From: Desulfobacterales bacterium
GTDB lineage: Bacteria; Desulfobacterota; Desulfobacteria; Desulfobacterales; C00003106
DNA length: 6,902 nt
Assembly: GCA_030613165.1 (NCBI GenBank)
Contig: JAUWMN010000091.1
Location: 1 to 6,902 of the forward strand
Direction: 5' to 3'
Shown here: positions 6,302-6,902 of the stretch, in pieces
How positions within the stretch are numbered: the first letter of the stretch is position 1
How the letters are laid out: every line of letters starts with the position of its first letter
Notes under the pieces: model-generated
Database searches by the model: none
The model's input: only the letters and a program-made list of their open reading frames with translations
What the model was told of the DNA's origin: nothing
Made by a program: the position numbers and the translations under genes

Positions 6302-6902
6302 AAGCTAAGATTCTATACATCTGTTACGAAGACCTCTCAGGATATAATGGGGCGATCCGTCATGTCACGGAGATCGTAAAGGGCTTAGCAAGAAGGGGGC
6401 ATCAGATCGATCTGTGTGTGCCGATATTGCGGAAGAAGCCATCCAAACTCAGTATGGGACAGAATGTACGACTTAGGTATATCCCCACTGTGCCCGTGCA
6501 GGGAGTTCGTCCCCTGAGCTATGTCCTGCTTTCTCTCCTTTATTTTCCCTTCCTGTATCTCCTGGTCCGACCAGATATCGTCTATTGCCGGGATATCAAA
6601 TTCACCGTTCTTCCGGTGTTTCTCGCAAAAATTTTCAAGGTACCTTGCATTCTTGAGGTAAATGGTCTTACCGATGAAGCAAAGAGGGTAAAAAAGGTGG
6701 CGCCATGGATCTTTTCTATTCTCGATGCCCTCCATCGCTGGAATGTCAGGAAATCTGACCACATTGTCACTGTCACCAGGGGAATCAAGAAGGAAATAAG
6801 TCGCCGGTATGGCGTGAATGCGGAAAGAATATCGATCATAACCAATGGCGTCGATCTCAAGCGATTTTATCCCGCACCAAGAGGAGAAGCAAGAAAGAAT
6901 GT
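6298..6902 (+). CDS. GT-B fold glycosyltransferase, family 4 (3' truncated)
   Basis: N-terminal 201 residues of a GT4-like glycosyltransferase; the frame has no stop before the right edge. It begins MKAKILYICY, a Rossmann-type first strand, followed by NGAIRHVTEIVKGLARRGH (17-35), the glycine-containing loop and helix seen in acceptor domains of this family, and then IDLCVP. LVRPDIVYCRDIKFTVLPV (89-107) and PCILEVNGLTDEAKRV (116-131) match the next strands. SDHIVTVTRGIKKEISRRYG (153-172) and ERISIITNGVDLKRFYP (176-192) form the classic inter-domain signature of GT4 enzymes. Hydrophobic residues about 73-90 (LSYVLLSLLYFPFLYLLV) may attach it to the membrane, as in monotopic GT4 enzymes. The donor-binding domain with its EPFGL-type E-x7-E motif should lie beyond the window. 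ATG overlaps the preceding stop (ATGA); no strong Shine-Dalgarno is visible, so coupling is likely. Sugar specificity is not visible. Confidence 0.9.
   Translation, partial: MKAKILYICYEDLSGYNGAIRHVTEIVKGLARRGHQIDLCVPILRKKPSKLSMGQNVRLRYIPTVPVQGVRPLSYVLLSLLYFPFLYLLVRPDIVYCRDIKFTVLPVFLAKIFKVPCILEVNGLTDEAKRVKKVAPWIFSILDALHRWNVRKSDHIVTVTRGIKKEISRRYGVNAERISIITNGVDLKRFYPAPRGEARKN

Noticed and set aside
6385..6762. 125-codon open frame on the - strand opposite the last glycosyltransferase
   Set aside because: The + strand carries clear GT4 signatures through the whole stretch, while the antisense protein resembles nothing known.

Overview
The window lies inside a polysaccharide (capsule, exopolysaccharide or O-antigen type) biosynthesis operon of the Wzx/Wzy-dependent kind. 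Everything reads on the + strand. The coding sequence is essentially unbroken from the first base to the last, and both edges cut a gene. I see no promoter, terminator, RNA gene, CRISPR array or mobile element, and no non-coding stretch longer than a few tens of bases under any choice of start codons.

Layout: (1) 1-1526, C-terminal part of a Wzc-like chain-length regulator fused to a tyrosine autokinase (BY-kinase), carrying an unusual extra C-terminal membrane segment; (2) 1505-1744, a small single-pass membrane protein of unknown function; (3) 1722-3194, a multi-pass O-antigen ligase/polymerase family protein (Wzy/WaaL-like); (4) 3191-3958, a class I SAM-dependent methyltransferase; (5) 3960-5432, a Wzx-type lipid-linked oligosaccharide flippase (MOP superfamily); (6) 5429-6301, a family 2 glycosyltransferase; (7) 6298 to the right edge, the N-terminal half of a GT-B (family 4) glycosyltransferase. 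Three junctions use the 4-base ATGA overlap, two use overlaps of 22-23 bases, and one has a 1-base gap. This is best explained as one transcript with translational coupling.

Likely joint function: the two glycosyltransferases extend a lipid-linked repeat unit on the cytoplasmic face, the methyltransferase may methylate a sugar or the chain, the flippase moves the unit across the inner membrane, the Wzy-like protein polymerises or ligates it, and the Wzc-like kinase sets chain length and export through autophosphorylation. The initiating phosphoglycosyltransferase, outer-membrane exporter (Wza-like) and nucleotide-sugar genes are not in this window.

Organism: the fusion of chain-length domain and kinase in one polypeptide fits a diderm (Gram-negative-type) bacterium, since Firmicutes usually split these into two proteins. 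By eye the base composition is moderate, in the mid-forties percent GC. The divergent kinase motifs (ANEGKS P-loop, EAD in Walker A', DLPP in Walker B) and the insert before the NVPPNPAELL block suggest a non-model phylum; Omnitrophota, Nitrospirota or Desulfobacterota are guesses that I cannot confirm from the sequence alone.

The system is mostly a recognisable one. The parts that look least described are the third membrane helix and basic tail at the end of the kinase, and the overlapping small membrane protein that follows it.
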